A DNA stretch of 64,000 nucleotides, taken from positions 248,001 to 312,000 of the forward strand of contig JAUXRX010000009.1 in assembly GCA_030681645.1 (NCBI GenBank), in the 5' to 3' direction. The notes under the pieces were generated by a model. That model was not told the DNA's origin. It saw nothing but the letters and a program-made list of their open reading frames with translations, and searched no databases. Shown here one piece after another: positions 60,753 through 64,000 of the stretch (position 1 is its first letter; each line of letters opens with the position of its first letter). The stretch is from Archangium sp. (GTDB lineage: Bacteria > Myxococcota > Myxococcia > Myxococcales > Myxococcaceae). The translations under genes and the position numbers were made by a program.

Positions 60753-61640
60753 TCAGGGACGCCAGAGAGAGAGCCCGTCGAGCCACTCGGTCTGGGTGAC
60801 TGGCGAGCCCTGGTTGAAGGTGGTGGGCATCTTGAAGAGGTCGTAGCCGCCCGAGTTGTGCGTGGCGATCGCGGCATGAGACCAGCGCAGGCGACCGTCG
60901 ACCCATGCCTCGATGAAGCCGTCGGTGGCCGTGGGAGTCGAGCTCTGGCGGGTGTGAATGGTGACCCGGTGCCAACTGCCGTCGCCGAGCTGCTCGGGCG
61001 AGAGCCCCGCGCCCGTGTTCTGGGCGAAGAGCGGGTGGTCGTAGTCAGACCCCATGCCCAGCACGTGGTTCTCGCTGATGAAGTCGAAGCGCGAGCCGGA
61101 CACCGCCCAGAGAAAGAAGAGCTTCTTCGCGTTGCCCGAGCAGGGGCCGCTCGTCTGGGTCCAGTCGAAGACGAACCCGGGGTCGTAGCGCACCGAGAAC
61201 TGCACGTAGAGCTCCGGCGTGGCCGGGAAGCTGCGCTCCAGGAGCACTGAGTCGTCGGCACAGCTCGTCGAGCCCGTCCAGTCGAGGCGCGCCGCGCCCG
61301 AGCCGCCGAGGCCTCCTGACGGGTCGAGGTGGATCGAGCCCGGGTTGAGCGTGGTGTAGTTCGCGAGCAGCTCCGCGTCGGACGCGAGGCCGTCGAAGCG
61401 ATCCTGCCAGAGGAGCGTGTGCACCCCGGCCAGGTAGATCGGCTCCGGCGGGCCCGCGTCGCTCGAGCCTGCGTCGCTCGGGCCTGCGTCGCTCGGGCCC
61501 GCGTCGCTCGAGCCCGCATCGGGGAGTCCGGAGTCCTGGTCGGCCCTGGCCGCTGCGTCAGGTTCCCCGGCCGGACTGGAGCAGGCGCTCGCGAGAACGA
61601 ACACCATGAACCCTGCGGCTCCTGTTCCGCGTCGGTTCAT
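60753..61640 (-). CDS. Lipoprotein with LamG-like lectin/lyase fold
   Basis: 295 residues. MNRRGTGAAGFMVFVLASACSS gives lipobox ASAC. A repeat linker of SDAGP units (about 38-64) is followed by a jelly-roll: HTLLWQDRFDG, SSGSTSC-type Cys, LYVQFSVRYDPGFVFDW, LFFLWAVSGSRFDFI, GSWHRVTIHTRQSS and GFIEAWVDGRLRW. This is the concanavalin-like fold of polysaccharide lyases and lectins; catalytic residues cannot be told from sequence. Probably exposed on the cell surface. Confidence 0.75.
   Translation of the reverse strand: MNRRGTGAAGFMVFVLASACSSPAGEPDAAARADQDSGLPDAGSSDAGPSDAGPSDAGSSDAGPPEPIYLAGVHTLLWQDRFDGLASDAELLANYTTLNPGSIHLDPSGGLGGSGAARLDWTGSTSCADDSVLLERSFPATPELYVQFSVRYDPGFVFDWTQTSGPCSGNAKKLFFLWAVSGSRFDFISENHVLGMGSDYDHPLFAQNTGAGLSPEQLGDGSWHRVTIHTRQSSTPTATDGFIEAWVDGRLRWSHAAIATHNSGGYDLFKMPTTFNQGSPVTQTEWLDGLSLWRP
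61451..61520. repeat. 15-bp tandem repeat coding a Ser-Asp-Ala-Gly-Pro linker
   Basis: Units of GCGTCGCTCGAGCCT (or GGGCC variants) repeat four to five times within the lipoprotein gene, translating as SDAGP/SDAGS. Copy changes would keep the frame. Confidence 0.8.
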
Positions 61641-61686
61641 CTCGAGACAGTAGCGGAAATGAGGCGGCCGATGGCGCGGCCCTCCC

Positions 61687-62382
61687 TCATTGCGTCACGT
61701 CATCGACCTCGCACCACGGAATGCCACCGGCGATCTTCTCTCCGCGATTCCCTGCGCGCTCGATGGTCGACACGGTCCACACGTCGGGCAGGTCGTCACC
61801 GTCCAGCTCGGTCGCGCAGATCATGGTGATCGAGCAGGCGGGACACACGCCCTGAAGCCCCGCCGCGTACCGCACCAACTTCGGCACGCCGTCATCGATG
61901 CGCCTGGCCGACAGCGAAGGAAACCGGGCCTCGTCGATGCCCTGTCCGAACTCTTCGAGCGGCCCCTCTGCCGCGAGGCGAAGGATCGCCCGGCCGCGGG
62001 GCGGCTTCCAGTCGAGCTCGGACAGGCGCGTCGCGTAGCGCTTCTCTTTCGCGTAGAGCCGCAGCTGGGCCGCGTGGAGCGAGGTGAGCGTCTCCCTGCA
62101 CTCGACCTGCTTCACGCGCAGTTGGTAGCGCTTGAAGTTCGGCAGCGCCAGGCCGCCGAAGATGAGCAGGCCCGCGGCGCTCACGGCCATGGTCATCTGG
62201 GTGATCTGCTTGCGTGGCGCCCACACCGGATCGCGCCGGGCCCTGAGGTAGCAGTACAGCCCGAGCCCGCCGGTGATCAGCAGCATCGGCGGGAAGCACA
62301 GGCCGACCACGGAGAGGATCATCGCCACCACCGGGAGCATCGGGCCCTGCGATGGTGGCGGCGGCGGCGGGGACGGCGTCAT
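61687..62382 (-). CDS. Membrane protein with pilin-like segment
   Basis: 231 residues. A Pro-rich start, two membrane helices (VVAMILSVVGLCFPPMLLITGG, MTMAVSAAGLLIFGGLALP) and then NFKRYQLRVKQVECRETLTSLHAAQLRLYAKEKRYATRL, which has the look of a type IV pilin N-terminal helix and its next strand, ending with Cys pairs (GVCPACSITMIC). No prepilin peptidase site is visible, so it is only pilin-like. Role unknown. Confidence 0.65.
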   Translation of the reverse strand: MTPSPPPPPPSQGPMLPVVAMILSVVGLCFPPMLLITGGLGLYCYLRARRDPVWAPRKQITQMTMAVSAAGLLIFGGLALPNFKRYQLRVKQVECRETLTSLHAAQLRLYAKEKRYATRLSELDWKPPRGRAILRLAAEGPLEEFGQGIDEARFPSLSARRIDDGVPKLVRYAAGLQGVCPACSITMICATELDGDDLPDVWTVSTIERAGNRGEKIAGGIPWCEVDDVTQ

Positions 62383-62450
62383 GCGCGCGCCAGTTACCTC
62401 TTCTGGCCGTCACTGCGAAGCGGTGTGAGGAGTAGGCGCCCCGATGGTGA

Positions 62451-62477
62451 CCCCTCGACTCCGCTCGGGGTGAACGG
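62451..62477. repeat. Family A dispersed repeat
   Basis: CCCCTCGACTCCGCTCGGGG then TGAACGG, the exact consensus, 28 bp before the start of the last gene. Confidence 0.8.
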
Positions 62478-62504
62478 TGCTTTGGGCTATGTCAGCCGCT
62501 CCTC

Positions 62505-64000
62505 ATGCGCTGCCTTCGCGTCGTCCCGCTCGTCGTCACGCTGCTCCTCGCCGGCTGTGTCCGCCGCACCGTCTCGCCGACGGAGGCGCTGGAGAACGCG
62601 GCCGCCAACGCAGGACCCGGGGCGAAGGCGTCGACGCTCGCGCTCGCCGCGTTCCACGCGCTGCTGATGGAAGGTGACGCGAAGAAGGCCGCTACGCTCT
62701 TCGATGACGCCGTCGCGAAGGACCCCGCTGAGCCGCTCGCCCTCACCGGCCAGGTCTTCATGGCCCAGCGCCTGGCCTTGCCGCAGAAATCGCTCGCCGC
62801 GGCGCTCGATCTGATCGAACGCAGCCCCGCGCACCCGCTCGCCCCCGTCGCAGCGCGCGTGGTGCTCGACACCACCGGCCTCGCCAAGAGCACCGCGACG
62901 CTGGTGCGTGAGCGTGTGCCCGGCCTGCTCACGAAGCAGCAGCAGCCCGACACCGCGCACCTCCTGCGCAGCGCGCTCGCCAACGCGTACCTCGACAGCG
63001 ACGACCTGGCGCGCCACCAGGTGGTGATCGCCGAGATGGGCGTGCCCACCTCGGGCACCATCGTCGGCCCGTTCTCCCCCTGGCACCTGCTCGCCACCGC
63101 CGAGCCCACCGCCCCGGAGAAGACCGGCTCACTCGAGAACCTCGGCGCCGGGCCCTTCGGTCCCCTCACCGCGCGCGTGGTGCGCTTCGCCGACGGCCGC
63201 ATCTCGCTCGCAGGAGAGCCGAGCACCGGCGACATCTACCTCTACGCCGTCGACGTCACCGTGCCCGCGGCCGGCAGCTTCGTGCTGCGCACCGTCACCT
63301 CGATGGATCACGTCGCGCTCCTCGACGGCACCGTCGTGCTGTCCCGGCTCACCTCGCGCCGCGCCGCCAGCACCCTCACCACCCGGGTGGTGAAGCTCGA
63401 CGCCGGCACGCACCGGCTCATGGTGCGCATGGCGCGCGAGAACCAGGCGGGCAACATCACCGTCGCCCTCCACACTCTCGACGGCTCACCGGCAGCCCTC
63501 ACCTTCGCGCCCGCCCAGGGCGCAGCGCCGGCGTGGAACGGCGAACTCGTGCCTCGAGGGAAAGACGGCGAGCTCGCGCCTCGAGGGGGAGCAGGGGTGA
63601 AGCTCGATGACGACACCGACGGGCTCTTCTCCACCGCTGAGTCGGTGCGGCTCGCGCTCGAAGACGACTATGGCGACGCGCTCGCCCGTTTCCTCGCCGC
63701 CCGCGACGCGCTGGGGCGGGACCGTGACGGCGCCCGCGCGCTGCTGGCCGGCCTGCCTGCTTCGGTGAATGGGCCCGCGGTGGCCACGCTCCGCTCCGAC
63801 GTCTACCTGCAGGACCGCACCGTCCCCACCCGCGTCTCCCGGGGCCGCGCCACGCGCGAGCTCGAGACCGCGCTGCTGAAGGATCCCGGCTTCGTGGCCG
63901 CGAAGATGATCACCGCCCAGCTCGCCCTCGACGACGGCCGCCAGCTCGACGCGCTCGAGCAGGCGCGCGCGGCCCGTGACGCCCACTCGCCCCCCGGCGC
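62505..64000 (+). CDS. TPR-containing lipoprotein (partial)
   Basis: Starts at ATG 62505 and runs off the window; 498 residues are visible. MRCLRVVPLVVTLLLAGCVRR gives lipobox LAGC. TPR-like units follow (AAFHALLMEGDAKKAATLFDDAV; LLRSALANAYLDSDDLARH), then a beta-rich section (DIYLYAVDVTVPAAGSFVLRTV, LDAGTHRLMVRMARENQAG) and more helices at the end. Function unknown; probably an outer-membrane lipoprotein with protein partners. Confidence 0.75.
   Translation, partial: MRCLRVVPLVVTLLLAGCVRRTVSPTEALENAAANAGPGAKASTLALAAFHALLMEGDAKKAATLFDDAVAKDPAEPLALTGQVFMAQRLALPQKSLAAALDLIERSPAHPLAPVAARVVLDTTGLAKSTATLVRERVPGLLTKQQQPDTAHLLRSALANAYLDSDDLARHQVVIAEMGVPTSGTIVGPFSPWHLLATAEPTAPEKTGSLENLGAGPFGPLTARVVRFADGRISLAGEPSTGDIYLYAVDVTVPAAGSFVLRTVTSMDHVALLDGTVVLSRLTSRRAASTLTTRVVKLDAGTHRLMVRMARENQAGNITVALHTLDGSPAALTFAPAQGAAPAWNGELVPRGKDGELAPRGGAGVKLDDDTDGLFSTAESVRLALEDDYGDALARFLAARDALGRDRDGARALLAGLPASVNGPAVATLRSDVYLQDRTVPTRVSRGRATRELETALLKDPGFVAAKMITAQLALDDGRQLDALEQARAARDAHSPPG

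Noticed and set aside
1..64000. tRNA, rRNA, riboswitch or phage genes
   Set aside because: I scanned for obvious tRNA-like cloverleaf ends, rRNA-conserved strings and phage structural motifs and found none I could support by eye; a covariance-model search would be decisive.

Overview
The window is a GC-rich (about two thirds or more by eye), gene-dense stretch of bacterial chromosome. The style fits a Myxococcota/deltaproteobacterial genome, probably Myxococcales: many single-copy lipoproteins with Cys-rich or Ig/beta-propeller ectodomains, MopE-like metal-binding motifs, PilZ proteins, a DUF4132 protein, a fatty-acyl-AMP ligase/PKS operon, and many GTG or TTG starts. This is inference from gene content; no rRNA, tRNA or CRISPR array was seen, and the most common apparent genes of opposite strand are GC-driven shadow frames.

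Layout. 1-6.5 kb: a leftward operon FAAL - ACP - type I PKS (KS-AT-ACP-KR, cut by the window edge) with an operator-like palindrome over its likely -35 box. 6.9-17.1 kb: a GNAT protein, secreted hypotheticals, a DsbB/DsbA-type pair, a WGR protein, a PH-like membrane protein, a PQQ-type sugar dehydrogenase lipoprotein, Cys-rich lipoproteins and a hotdog thioesterase. 17.2-27 kb: a membrane sulfatase-superfamily protein, a beta-propeller lipoprotein, a START-like protein, an SDR with a divergent TetR regulator, a lipoprotein-type peptide deformylase, a Gre-like factor and two PilZ proteins. 27-46 kb: large surface lipoproteins (Ig/FN3, an S8 protease, beta-propeller), broken genes, a caspase fused to a predicted outer-membrane barrel, and a CPBP membrane protease. 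47.8-48.7 kb: a mobile-element graveyard. 50.07-51.67 kb: an intact ISKra4-family insertion sequence with 9-bp target duplication. 51.7-55.7 kb: a single 1339-residue ORF joining topoisomerase III to RecQ helicase plus an HRDC-like tail. 56-64 kb: a DUF4132 protein, a B3/B4-domain protein, lipoproteins and a TPR lipoprotein cut by the window end.

Two families of short dispersed palindromic repeats run through the region. Family B (core CTCTCCCTGCGAAGCGGGG and its complement) sits almost always within about 10 bp of stop codons or inside the last codons of genes. Family A (core CTCGACTCCGCTCGGGGTGA) lies between genes or in frame inside genes. Together they form the linker of the topoisomerase-RecQ fusion, extend the C-termini of two proteins and appear to have truncated one outer-membrane protein gene.

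The most interesting items are the topoisomerase III-RecQ fusion with its repeat-made linker, the FAAL-ACP-PKS operon with PUFA/enediyne-like domain order, the caspase-barrel protein, the lipoprotein peptide deformylase, the amber-interrupted gene at 38.7 kb, and the complete IS inserted in the promoter region of the fusion gene.
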